From positions 1-64,000 of the forward strand of contig CAZCIX010000003.1 of NCBI GenBank assembly GCA_964498835.1: a DNA stretch of 64,000 bases, read 5' to 3'. The notes under the pieces are model-generated. The model ran no database searches. It saw only the letters and a program-made list of their open reading frames with translations, and was not told the origin of the DNA. The stretch's first letter is position 1; each line of letters opens with the position of its first letter. Positions 35,800 to 43,919 of the stretch are shown here, piece after piece. The translations under genes and the position numbers were made by a program. Origin of the DNA: JAGKXB01 sp964498835 (GTDB lineage Bacteria; Pseudomonadota; Gammaproteobacteria; Burkholderiales; Burkholderiaceae_D).

Positions 35800-36709
35800 A
35801 AAGGCCATCGTTTTTGCGTACCACAACGTAGGCGTGCGTTGTATTAAAGTCTTGCTTGCACGTGGCGTACACATTCCTCTCGTTGTCACCCACCAAGATA
35901 ATCCCGCTGAAACGATTTGGTTTGAGTCAGTAGTTGATCTATGTCATCAACATGACATTCCTGTTGTGACGCCTAGCAGCACTGAAATTTTAGAAGAATC
36001 TTTTCATCGCCAAATACAAGCAACCCAAACTGATTTTATTTTCAGTTTCTATTATCGCCATATGCTGCCAACTTCTTTATTGAAGCTGGCAACATATGGC
36101 GCATATAACTTACATGGCTCGTTATTGCCCAAGTATCGTGGTCGTGTTCCCATCAATTGGGCCGTTTTGCACGGTGAAACAGAAACTGGCACCACCTTGC
36201 ATGAAATGACAGCAAAACCAGATGCTGGCGCCATCATTGCGCAAACCAGCATCCCAATTTTGCCAGACGATACTGCTCATGAAGTATTTGGCAAACTCAC
36301 GGTAGCAGCTGAACAAACGCTGTGGAATGCGTTACCAAAATTACTGTCTGGGAATGCGCCCAGGTTAGAAAACAATTTGGCCTTAGGCAGTTATTTTGGT
36401 GGTCGCACTCCAGAAGATGGGCGTATCGACTGGGCACAAACAGCACAAACCGTCTATAACTTACATCGCGCTGTAGCCCCCCCCTATCCCGGTGCTTTTA
36501 CCCAAATTGCCGGTAAAATCTTTGTCATCGTAAAAGCACGTTTGGCGTCATCGTTCACCAACACATCGAATTTACCCCTAGGCTTGGCAATAGTGGATAA
36601 TCAACTATTTGGCGTATGCGGCGATGGCCGCGCATTGCATATTTTGGAATTAGCTGAAAACGGAAAACCCGTTTCAGTTACAGAGCTACAAGAATATATA
36701 AACAAGTAA
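35792..36709 (+). CDS. UDP-Ara4N formyltransferase (ArnA N-terminal part, separate gene)
   Basis: Adds a formyl group from 10-formyl-tetrahydrofolate to UDP-Ara4N. In E. coli this is the N-terminal domain of bifunctional ArnA (660 residues); here it is a 305-residue protein of its own. The catalytic Asn/His are in YNLHGSLLPKYRGR and the Asp in TAKPDAGAIIAQ. A C-terminal hairpin domain follows (PPYPGAFTQIAGKIFVI). ATG 35792 overlaps the arnC stop. It spends formyl-tetrahydrofolate supplied by the folD/glyA pathway. Confidence 0.92.
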   Translation: MTKKAIVFAYHNVGVRCIKVLLARGVHIPLVVTHQDNPAETIWFESVVDLCHQHDIPVVTPSSTEILEESFHRQIQATQTDFIFSFYYRHMLPTSLLKLATYGAYNLHGSLLPKYRGRVPINWAVLHGETETGTTLHEMTAKPDAGAIIAQTSIPILPDDTAHEVFGKLTVAAEQTLWNALPKLLSGNAPRLENNLALGSYFGGRTPEDGRIDWAQTAQTVYNLHRAVAPPYPGAFTQIAGKIFVIVKARLASSFTNTSNLPLGLAIVDNQLFGVCGDGRALHILELAENGKPVSVTELQEYINK

Positions 36710-36749
36710 CAATTTCACCATTATTTAATTATTAGTAATTTCACATTTT

Positions 36750-37802
36750 ATGAAAAAAGTCCTCATTCTCGGCGTCAATGGCTTCATCGGCCACCATCTT
36801 TCAAAACGCATTCTGGAAACTACCGATTGGCATGTCTATGGCATGGATATGATGACCGATCGTATTAATGATTTATTAAATAACGACGCTTACAAATCAC
36901 GGATGCATTTCTTTGAAGGCGACATTACGATCAACAAAGAATGGGTGGAATATCACGTCAAAAAATGTGATGTGATTTTACCCTTAGTGGCGATTGCTAC
37001 CCCTTCCACCTACGTCAAACAACCACTGCGTGTCTTCGAATTAGACTTTGAAGCAAACTTACCGATCGTGCGTTCTGCCATGCAATATGGCAAACATTTG
37101 GTTTTTCCTTCTACCTCTGAAGTGTATGGCATGTGCCAGGATGCAGAATTTGATCCAGAAGAGTCCAATTTAGTTTGCGGCCCAATCAACAAACCACGCT
37201 GGATTTACTCTTGCGCCAAACAGTTAATGGACAGAGTCATCTGGGGTTATGGCATGGAAGGCTTGAATTTCACCCTATTCCGTCCATTTAACTGGATTGG
37301 TGCTGGGTTGGATTCTATCCATACAGCAAAAGAGGGATCCTCCCGCGTCGTCACCCAATTTTTAGGGCATTTGGTGCGTGGTGAAAATATTTCATTGGTT
37401 GATGGTGGTCAGCAAAAACGTGCATTCACGTATATCGATGACGGCATTGATGCATTAATGAAAATCATCGCCAATGAAAATGGCGTTGCCAGTGGAAAAA
37501 TCTACAACATCGGCAATCCCGTCAACAATTACTCCATACGCGATTTGGCTCACATGATGTTGGAGCTAGCCAAGGAATATCCTGAATATCGCGAAGCAGC
37601 CAAAAATGTCCAATTAGTTGAAACGACTTCAACCCAATACTACGGCAAAGGCTATCAAGACGTACAAAATCGGGTACCAAAAATCACCAATACTTGTGAG
37701 GAATTAAATTGGCAACCTGGTACTTCCATGAATACAACTCTGCGGAAGATTTTTGATGCTTATAAAGATCAAGTTGCTGAAGCAAAAGCCCTGGTTGATT
37801 AA
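36750..37802 (+). CDS. UDP-glucuronate oxidative decarboxylase (ArnA C-terminal part, separate gene)
   Basis: Short-chain dehydrogenase that oxidises and decarboxylates UDP-glucuronate to UDP-Ara4O, equal to the C-terminal half of E. coli ArnA. 350 residues. NAD motif ILGVNGFIGHHL at the N-terminus, catalytic Ser/Thr and Glu in FPSTSEVYGMC, and Tyr-x-x-x-Lys in WIYSCAKQLMDR. Substrate needs UDP-glucose dehydrogenase (Ugd), which is not in this window. It lies 40 bases after the formyltransferase gene. Confidence 0.93.
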   Translation: MKKVLILGVNGFIGHHLSKRILETTDWHVYGMDMMTDRINDLLNNDAYKSRMHFFEGDITINKEWVEYHVKKCDVILPLVAIATPSTYVKQPLRVFELDFEANLPIVRSAMQYGKHLVFPSTSEVYGMCQDAEFDPEESNLVCGPINKPRWIYSCAKQLMDRVIWGYGMEGLNFTLFRPFNWIGAGLDSIHTAKEGSSRVVTQFLGHLVRGENISLVDGGQQKRAFTYIDDGIDALMKIIANENGVASGKIYNIGNPVNNYSIRDLAHMMLELAKEYPEYREAAKNVQLVETTSTQYYGKGYQDVQNRVPKITNTCEELNWQPGTSMNTTLRKIFDAYKDQVAEAKALVD

Positions 37803-37847
37803 TTAGTTGATTAATATCTAATACAAGGGCTTTTTACCCTTACATAA

Positions 37848-38813
37848 ATGCCATTACTCACCCTAAAAATTGACGTTGATACTTATCGCGGCACACGTGA
37901 AGGCGTACCTAATTTGGTGCGCTTGCTACAAAAACATCAAGTCAATGCCACGTTTTTGTTTTCTCTCGGCCCAGATCACACTGGCTGGGCTTTACGGCGT
38001 GCTTTTCGCCCGGGATTTTTTAAAAAAGTAGCACGCACATCCGTCATTGAACATTACGGCTTCAAAACACTGATGTACGGCACCTTATTACCAGGCCCAG
38101 ACATAGGAAAGAATTGTGCCGATGAAATGCGCCGGGTAAAAAAAGCCGGTTTTGAGTGCGGCATACATACCTGGGATCACACAGTATGGCAAGATCACGT
38201 ACGCTGGCGTGATGCCAACTGGACTCAAAAGACCATGCAGCGTGCTTACCAGCGCTATCAAGAAATATTTGATCAAGCTGCTCCTACGCATGGAGCAGCA
38301 GGCTGGCAAATGAATCCTCACGCGTTGATGCAGTTAGATGAGTTTGGTATTGCTTATTCGTCAGATGGACGAGCCATGCTTGATAAACAAGGGGCTTTGT
38401 TACATCCTGAAGCGGGCCCCTATCGCATCAAAATGCAAGATAAAACTCTATCCTGCATCCAACTGCCCACAACATTACCCACTATGGATGAGTTGCTGGG
38501 GTGTCACATTGATGGCGAATTGGTTGATGAATCTAATATCGTCGCCACCTTGTTGAAATTAAGCAATCCAAATCCTATCAGTGATGCTGCTGGCAACGTG
38601 CGCCATCATGTCTACACATTACATGCAGAACTTGAAGGACAAAAGCTGGCACCGCTTTTTGAGCAATTGCTCATAGGATGGAAAGCGCAATCCTACGATT
38701 TAATCTCAATGGCAGAGTATTACCACGCAATAAAAGATACGACATTGCCTGTTCACAATATGGACTGGGGTACGTTACCAGGACGATCAGGTGAATTGAT
38801 GGTCCAAAATTAA
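37848..38813 (+). CDS. arnD: Ara4FN-phosphoundecaprenol deformylase
   Basis: Polysaccharide-deacetylase-family enzyme (NodB fold) that removes the formyl group from undecaprenyl-P-Ara4FN before flipping. 321 residues. Metal-site segments: LKIDVDTYRGTREGVPNLV with the early Asp, and FECGIHTWDHTVW with the His pair. QVNATFLFSLGPDHTG is typical. Last of the arn genes, 17 bases before bcp. Confidence 0.93.
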   Translation: MPLLTLKIDVDTYRGTREGVPNLVRLLQKHQVNATFLFSLGPDHTGWALRRAFRPGFFKKVARTSVIEHYGFKTLMYGTLLPGPDIGKNCADEMRRVKKAGFECGIHTWDHTVWQDHVRWRDANWTQKTMQRAYQRYQEIFDQAAPTHGAAGWQMNPHALMQLDEFGIAYSSDGRAMLDKQGALLHPEAGPYRIKMQDKTLSCIQLPTTLPTMDELLGCHIDGELVDESNIVATLLKLSNPNPISDAAGNVRHHVYTLHAELEGQKLAPLFEQLLIGWKAQSYDLISMAEYYHAIKDTTLPVHNMDWGTLPGRSGELMVQN

Positions 38814-38830
38814 AAACTGGAAAATCCACT

Positions 38831-39304
38831 ATGGCTGACAACCTACTCACACCAGATGCAATCGTTCCAGACTTTTCTACTGCAATGACAGGAGGAAAAA
38901 CCTTCCAACTATCTGATTACAAAGGGAAAAATGTTCTGTTGTTTTTTTATCCTAAAGACAACACGCCCGGTTGCACCAGTGAAAACATCGCATTCCGCGA
39001 CGCCCATGCAGAATTTTTAGCCGCCAACACCGTCATTTTTGGCCTTAGTCGCGACAGCATACGCTCGCATGAGAACTTCAAAGCCAAATTGGAACTTCCA
39101 TTTGAACTGATTGCTGATCCCGATGAAATTGTCTGCAAGTTATTTCAAACCATCAAATTGAAAAATATGTATGGAAAGCAAGTCTACGGCATCGAGCGCA
39201 GCACGTTTTTCATTGACGCTACAGGAAAACTGGTGAAAGAATGGCGTGGAATAAGGGTTGCTAATCACGTCGACGACGTCTTAAATTTTGTAAAAAATTT
39301 TTAA
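38831..39304 (+). CDS. bcp: Peroxiredoxin Bcp/PrxQ
   Basis: Thiol peroxidase of the BCP/PrxQ subfamily, 157 residues. Peroxidatic Cys48 lies in KDNTPGCTSEN. The usual resolving Cys five residues later is absent (Ile53). The only other visible Cys is Cys102 in IVCKLF, so it is either a one-Cys enzyme or uses an atypical partner. It sits in the same run as arnD and the PIN-PhoH gene and is probably co-transcribed. Confidence 0.94.
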   Translation: MADNLLTPDAIVPDFSTAMTGGKTFQLSDYKGKNVLLFFYPKDNTPGCTSENIAFRDAHAEFLAANTVIFGLSRDSIRSHENFKAKLELPFELIADPDEIVCKLFQTIKLKNMYGKQVYGIERSTFFIDATGKLVKEWRGIRVANHVDDVLNFVKNF

Positions 39305-39316
39305 ATTGAGGTTCTC

Positions 39317-40972
39317 ATGCCACTACCAAAAATACCAAGCAAACCAGCTGCGTTACTGTCTCCGCAAGATTATCCAAAATCCAATACGCTTAAATCAAGC
39401 AAAACGACAAAAGCAACGACTGTAGCTGTGGCTCCAGTAGTGGCATCAACTGCTCAAACTCCCAAAGCTAGCAAACCAAAAACAAGCCAAGTCAATAAAG
39501 CAACAACGGCAAAAGACGTAAGAGTCAACACAAGCACAAAACCAACAACACCGAAAACCAATAAAGCAGGCGGTCACAAGTTGTTCGTGCTCGACACCAA
39601 TGTCTTGATGCACGATCCTACTTCTTTATTCCGCTTCGAAGAGCACGATGTTTATTTGCCCATGATGACGCTAGAAGAGCTAGATAATCATAAAAAAGGC
39701 ATGTCTGAAGTAGCACGCAACGCCAGACAAGTATCGCGCTCCTTAGATGCACTAGTTGGTGATATTGACGATCAAGCCATCGAAACTGGCATCCTTTTAT
39801 CCAAATTAGGCAACAAAGATGCTAAAGGACGCCTGTTCTTCCAAACCAAATTACAAAATGTGCTGCTACCAGAAGGCTTGCCAATTGGTAAGGCTGACAA
39901 CCAAATTCTCGGTGTAGTACGCGCTTTGGAAGCAGAATTACCAGGAAAATCGATTGTACTGGTCTCAAAAGATATCAATATGCGCATCAAAGCGCGTGCA
40001 TTAGGATTATCCGCAGAAGATTATTTTAATGATCACGTACTAGAAGATACTGATCTGCTCTATTCCGGCGTCGTGCAATTACCGAATGATTTTTGGCAAA
40101 AACATGGCAAAGGCATGGAGTCATGGCAAGAAAATAAGAATGGCAATAGTTCCACTTTTTATCGCGTCACTGGCCCCGTGGTGCCGTCGCTGCTAATTAA
40201 TCAATTTCTTTATTTGGAACCAGAAGGCGAAGCATCCTTTTATGGCCAGGTAAAACAAATTCAGGACAAAACTGCAGTCATTCAAACTTTGCGTGATTAC
40301 AGCCACACAAAAAACAATGTGTGGGGCGTTACTGCGCGTAATCGTGAGCAAAATTTTGCCTTGAATTTATTGATGAATCCGGATTGTGATTTTGTTACTT
40401 TGCTCGGCCAAGCGGGCACGGGAAAAACCCTCCTCGCACTGGCGGCAGGTTTGGCGCAAGTCTTGGAAACCAAACTTTACAATGAGATTATTGTCACCCG
40501 CGTCACTGTACCGGTAGGAGAAGATATTGGTTTCTTGCCTGGCACAGAAGAAGAAAAGATGTCGCCATGGATGGGCGCGTTTGATGACAATCTGGAAGTG
40601 TTGAACAAATCCGACAATGATGCTGGTGAATGGGGACGTGCGGCAACCCAGGATTTGATTCGTTCCCGCATCAAGATCAAATCGCTCAACTTCATGCGTG
40701 GCCGTACTTTTGTGAATAAGTTTTTGATCATTGATGAAGCGCAAAACTTAACGCCTAAACAAATGAAAACACTGGTCACACGAGCTGGCCCAGGAACAAA
40801 AATCATTTGCCTGGGCAATATTGCGCAAATCGATACTCCCTACCTAACTGAAGGATCGAGTGGTTTAACCTATGTGGTCGATCGCTTCAAAGGATGGACG
40901 CATAGCGGCCATGTGACGCTCGCCAGAGGTGAGCGATCACGCTTGGCGGATCATGCTAGTGATGTATTATGA
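39317..40972 (+). CDS. PIN-PhoH protein (PhoH2 type)
   Basis: A 551-residue protein with an N-terminal PIN nuclease domain (about 88-235, acidic start LFVLDTNVLMHDPTSL) and a C-terminal PhoH ATPase domain (about 330-550) with Walker A GQAGTGKTLL and Walker B FLIIDEAQNL. Such fusions are linked to RNA unwinding and cleavage in actinobacteria. In proteobacteria the role is less clear. The first 85 residues are a low-complexity Lys/Thr/Pro/Ala-rich tail. It starts 12 bases after bcp. Confidence 0.92.
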   Translation: MPLPKIPSKPAALLSPQDYPKSNTLKSSKTTKATTVAVAPVVASTAQTPKASKPKTSQVNKATTAKDVRVNTSTKPTTPKTNKAGGHKLFVLDTNVLMHDPTSLFRFEEHDVYLPMMTLEELDNHKKGMSEVARNARQVSRSLDALVGDIDDQAIETGILLSKLGNKDAKGRLFFQTKLQNVLLPEGLPIGKADNQILGVVRALEAELPGKSIVLVSKDINMRIKARALGLSAEDYFNDHVLEDTDLLYSGVVQLPNDFWQKHGKGMESWQENKNGNSSTFYRVTGPVVPSLLINQFLYLEPEGEASFYGQVKQIQDKTAVIQTLRDYSHTKNNVWGVTARNREQNFALNLLMNPDCDFVTLLGQAGTGKTLLALAAGLAQVLETKLYNEIIVTRVTVPVGEDIGFLPGTEEEKMSPWMGAFDDNLEVLNKSDNDAGEWGRAATQDLIRSRIKIKSLNFMRGRTFVNKFLIIDEAQNLTPKQMKTLVTRAGPGTKIICLGNIAQIDTPYLTEGSSGLTYVVDRFKGWTHSGHVTLARGERSRLADHASDVL

Positions 40973-40985
40973 CAAAGTAAATTCT

Positions 40986-41074
40986 CGTCGTTCCCGCGGC
41001 TTTAAGCGGGAGCCCAGTGACTTTATGTTCTGTTAACGACGCTGGGTTCCCGCCTAAAGCCGCGGGAACGACGG
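40986..41074. repeat. REP-like bipartite palindrome (copy 5, complete)
   Basis: Complete bipartite copy with both hairpins (CGTTCCCGCGGCTTTAAGCG with GGAGCC; GGGTTCCCGCCTAAAGCCGC with GGGAACGACGG) and a shorter, diverged linker. In contrast to copies 2 and 3 its two halves are near mirror images. Between the PIN-PhoH stop and the pnp stop. Confidence 0.85.
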
Positions 41075-41101
41075 AGTAGGAAAACATAAATAATCATTAA
41101 A

Positions 41102-41140
41102 AAAAATCGCCCAAGTTACAAATTTGGGCGATTTTTATTT
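41102..41140. terminator. Bidirectional terminator between PIN-PhoH and pnp
   Basis: AAAAATCGCCCAA and TTGGGCGATTTTT form a stem of about 12 pairs around an eight-base loop. The A-run and T-run flanks make it work in either direction, ending both convergent units. Confidence 0.88.
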
Positions 41141-41157
41141 AAACCAAAACTACCGAA

Positions 41158-43323
41158 TTATTGCTGTTGTTGCTCCTGCTGCTGTTGTTGCTCCTGCTGC
41201 ACTGCTGCTTCAGCAGGATTTTCTTCTGCAACGGCTGCTTTCATGGACAACTTTAAACGGCCACGGTCATCTGTTTCCAATACTTTAACGCGCACTTTTT
41301 GACCTTCTTGTAAGTAATCAGTTACAGCACTCACGCGCTCATTGGCAATTTGGCTAATATGCAACAAACCATCTTTACCTGGAATAATTTGAATAATCGC
41401 ACCAAAATCTAATAATTTCAGGACAGTACCTTCATAAATTTTGCCGATTTCAACAGATGCGGTTAATTCTTCAATACGACGTTTTGCTTCCTGACCTGCC
41501 GCAGCATCGACAGAAGCAATAGTAACCACACCCTCATCACTGATATCAATTTGCGTGCCAGTTTCTTCCGTCAAAGCACGAATCACTGCACCACCTTTAC
41601 CAATCACATCGCGAATCTTTTCTGGATTGATTTTGATCGTGATCAAACGTGGTGCAAAATCAGACAATTCAGTTTTGACGTGCGGCATCGCTTCTTGCAT
41701 TTTGCCAAGAATATGCATACGGCCTTCTTTAGCCTGCGCTAATGCAATTTGCATGATTTCTTTGGTAATACCTTGAATCTTAATATCCATCTGCAACGCA
41801 GTAATACCACCAGCAGTACCTGCCACTTTGAAATCCATATCGCCCAAATGATCTTCATCACCCAAGATATCGGTCAATACAGCAAACTTACTGCCATCTT
41901 TGATCAAACCCATGGCAATACCAGCAACATGTGCCTTCATTGGTACGCCAGCGTCCATCAATGCCAAACATCCACCGCAAACCGATGCCATGGAAGAGGA
42001 ACCGTTGGATTCGGTAATTTCAGACACCAAACGCATTGCGTAGCTAAAATCTTCTTGCGATGGCAAAGCGGCAACTAATGCACGTTTGGCAAGACGGCCA
42101 TGACCAATTTCACGTCGTTTTGGTGTGCCAACACGTCCTGTTTCGCCAGTAGCAAATGGCGGCATGTTGTAATGCAACATGAAGGTATCAGTCTGCTCGC
42201 CCGTCAACGCATCGATTTTTTGGTTATCACGTGCAGTACCCAACGTCGCCACCACCAACGCTTGTGTTTCACCACGCGTAAACAAGGCTGAACCATGGGT
42301 ACGTGGTAACACGCTGGTGCGGATTGAAATTGGACGAACAGTGCGTGTATCACGGCCATCAATACGTGGCTCGCCTTCCAAAATTTGTGAACGCACAATC
42401 TTTGCTTCTAATTCAAACAAAATATTGCCAACTTCAGCACTCTCAGGTGCTGACTCACCGCGTACAGCGGCTTGCTCTGCCAAAGTAGCGGAAACGGTTG
42501 CCACTGCTTCTTTAATTTTGGAACTACGTGCTTGTTTTTCTCTAATTTGATAAGCAGCACGTAATAATGGTTCTGCCACACTAGTAACTGCTGCAATCAA
42601 AGGCTCATTCTTAGGCGCAGGACTCCATTCGACTTCTGGCTTACCACCATCACGTACCAAATCATGAATAGCGTCAATCACCGTTTTCATTTGATCATGG
42701 CCAAAGACCACAGCGCCCAGCATGATTTCTTCAGACAGTTGCTCTGCTTCCGACTCAACCATCAACACCGCTGTTTCAGTACCAGCAACGACCAAATTCA
42801 TTTGTGACTCTAGCAATTGAGTCATGCTTGGATTTAATACATATTCGTTGTTGATATAACCTACTCGTGCAGCGCCGATAGGGCCATTGAATGGCACACC
42901 GGAGACGCACAACGCAGCAGAAGCACCAATCATTGCTGCGATGTCTGGATCAATTTCAGGATCAACTGACAAAACATGAATAATGATTTGAACTTCGTTC
43001 AAATAGCCCTCTGGGAACAATGGACGTAACGGTCTATCGATCAAACGGGAAGTTAAGGTCTCTTTTTCAGAAGGACGACCTTCACGTTTAAAAAATCCGC
43101 CTGGAATACGGCCCGCAGCGTAGGTTTTTTCAAGGTAATCAACAGTTAATGGGAAAAAATCTTGTCCAGGCTTCACATCTTCACGCGCAACAACCGTAGC
43201 CAGTACTACTGTATCTCCAATTGATACCATAACAGCACCAGAAGCTTGACGTGCTATCTCACCAGTTTCAAGCGTTACTTGATGTTGGCCGTACTGAAAA
43301 GTTTTTGTAACCTTATTAAACAT
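41158..43323 (-). CDS. pnp: Polyribonucleotide nucleotidyltransferase (PNPase)
   Basis: 3'-5' phosphorolytic exoribonuclease of the RNA degradosome. 721 residues: two RNase PH domains (about 5-225 and 310-550), a KH domain (INPEKIRDVIGKGGAVIRAL) and an S1 domain (YEGTVLKLLDFGAIIQIIPG). The family motif GRPSEKETLTSRLIDRPLRP is present. The C-terminal tail is unusual, nearly all Gln and Glu, and is encoded by an 18-base tandem repeat. It lies downstream of rpsO, the conserved order. Its leader has a short CGACAG/CTGTCG hairpin that could be a processing site. Confidence 0.98.
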   Translation of the reverse strand: MFNKVTKTFQYGQHQVTLETGEIARQASGAVMVSIGDTVVLATVVAREDVKPGQDFFPLTVDYLEKTYAAGRIPGGFFKREGRPSEKETLTSRLIDRPLRPLFPEGYLNEVQIIIHVLSVDPEIDPDIAAMIGASAALCVSGVPFNGPIGAARVGYINNEYVLNPSMTQLLESQMNLVVAGTETAVLMVESEAEQLSEEIMLGAVVFGHDQMKTVIDAIHDLVRDGGKPEVEWSPAPKNEPLIAAVTSVAEPLLRAAYQIREKQARSSKIKEAVATVSATLAEQAAVRGESAPESAEVGNILFELEAKIVRSQILEGEPRIDGRDTRTVRPISIRTSVLPRTHGSALFTRGETQALVVATLGTARDNQKIDALTGEQTDTFMLHYNMPPFATGETGRVGTPKRREIGHGRLAKRALVAALPSQEDFSYAMRLVSEITESNGSSSMASVCGGCLALMDAGVPMKAHVAGIAMGLIKDGSKFAVLTDILGDEDHLGDMDFKVAGTAGGITALQMDIKIQGITKEIMQIALAQAKEGRMHILGKMQEAMPHVKTELSDFAPRLITIKINPEKIRDVIGKGGAVIRALTEETGTQIDISDEGVVTIASVDAAAGQEAKRRIEELTASVEIGKIYEGTVLKLLDFGAIIQIIPGKDGLLHISQIANERVSAVTDYLQEGQKVRVKVLETDDRGRLKLSMKAAVAEENPAEAAVQQEQQQQQEQQQQ
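41162..41197. repeat. 18-bp tandem repeat coding the PNPase Gln tail
   Basis: Two perfect copies of TGCTGTTGTTGCTCCTGC in direct tandem. On the coding strand they give repeated Gln/Glu codons. The array is in frame, so slippage changes tail length by six residues without a frameshift. Confidence 0.85.
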
Positions 43324-43452
43324 GTGTATTTCCTTTAGTTTTTTCCGACAGATTTTCAGGCGCTGTCGTCCACCATGGCATTCATTAAAATTAAGTTAAC
43401 TAAATTAACTCAACAAGCAGTAAATTTATAAACAGTAAATCTATAAAAACGA

Positions 43453-43490
43453 CAAATGCCTGCGTCAGTTCTCTAACGCAGGCATTTTTA
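43453..43490 (-). terminator. Hairpin after rpsO
   Basis: AAATGCCTGCGT pairs with ACGCAGGCATTT around a ten-base loop, 50 bases after the rpsO stop. On the minus strand it is followed by GTCGTTTTTATAG. It is either a partial terminator between rpsO and pnp or a stabilising 3' structure. Confidence 0.65.
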
Positions 43491-43539
43491 TTTTTTACAA
43501 CAAAAGCACAAAAGCAAAACAAAAGTACGTAATAAATAA

Positions 43540-43809
43540 TTATTTACGCAAACCAAGTTTAGCAATCAAATCGCGATAACGATTGACATCTTTACCTTTA
43601 AGGTAAGCGAGCAAGCTCTTACGGCGATTAACCATCATGATCAAACCACGGCGTGAATGATGATCTTTCACATGTGCTTTAAAGTGGTTATTCAAATCAT
43701 TGATACGAGCGGTCAACAAAGCCACTTGCACTTCTGGAGAACCTGTATCGTTTTGTCCGCGGGCATTGTCTGAAACAATTGCGGCTTTATCTGATTTACT
43801 GACTGACAT
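43540..43809 (-). CDS. rpsO: 30S ribosomal protein S15
   Basis: Primary 16S rRNA-binding protein of the small subunit platform, 89 residues, full length. Conserved segments GSPEVQVALLTARINDLNNH, KDHHSRRGLIMMVNRRKSLL and RYRDLIAKLGLRK are intact. AAGG precedes the ATG. The 110-base leader may hold an autoregulatory structure as known in other bacteria, which I cannot fold with confidence. Confidence 0.98.
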   Translation of the reverse strand: MSVSKSDKAAIVSDNARGQNDTGSPEVQVALLTARINDLNNHFKAHVKDHHSRRGLIMMVNRRKSLLAYLKGKDVNRYRDLIAKLGLRK

Positions 43810-43913
43810 AAATATACCTTTTTACGTGCGGAATATAGAGTCGCAACCCCACATACCGTGATTAACAAAAAATTCTCGATGCATTAATTTCCAAATTTGC
43901 AACAAGAGGCCAC

Positions 43914-43919
43914 ATTGTA
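43914..43919 (-). promoter_or_regulatory. Extended -10 promoter for rpsO
   Basis: On the minus strand TGATACAAT gives an extended -10 (TGN before TACAAT), immediately after the leuA stop codon and about 105 bases upstream of the rpsO start. No good -35 is visible at 17 bases. Confidence 0.45.
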
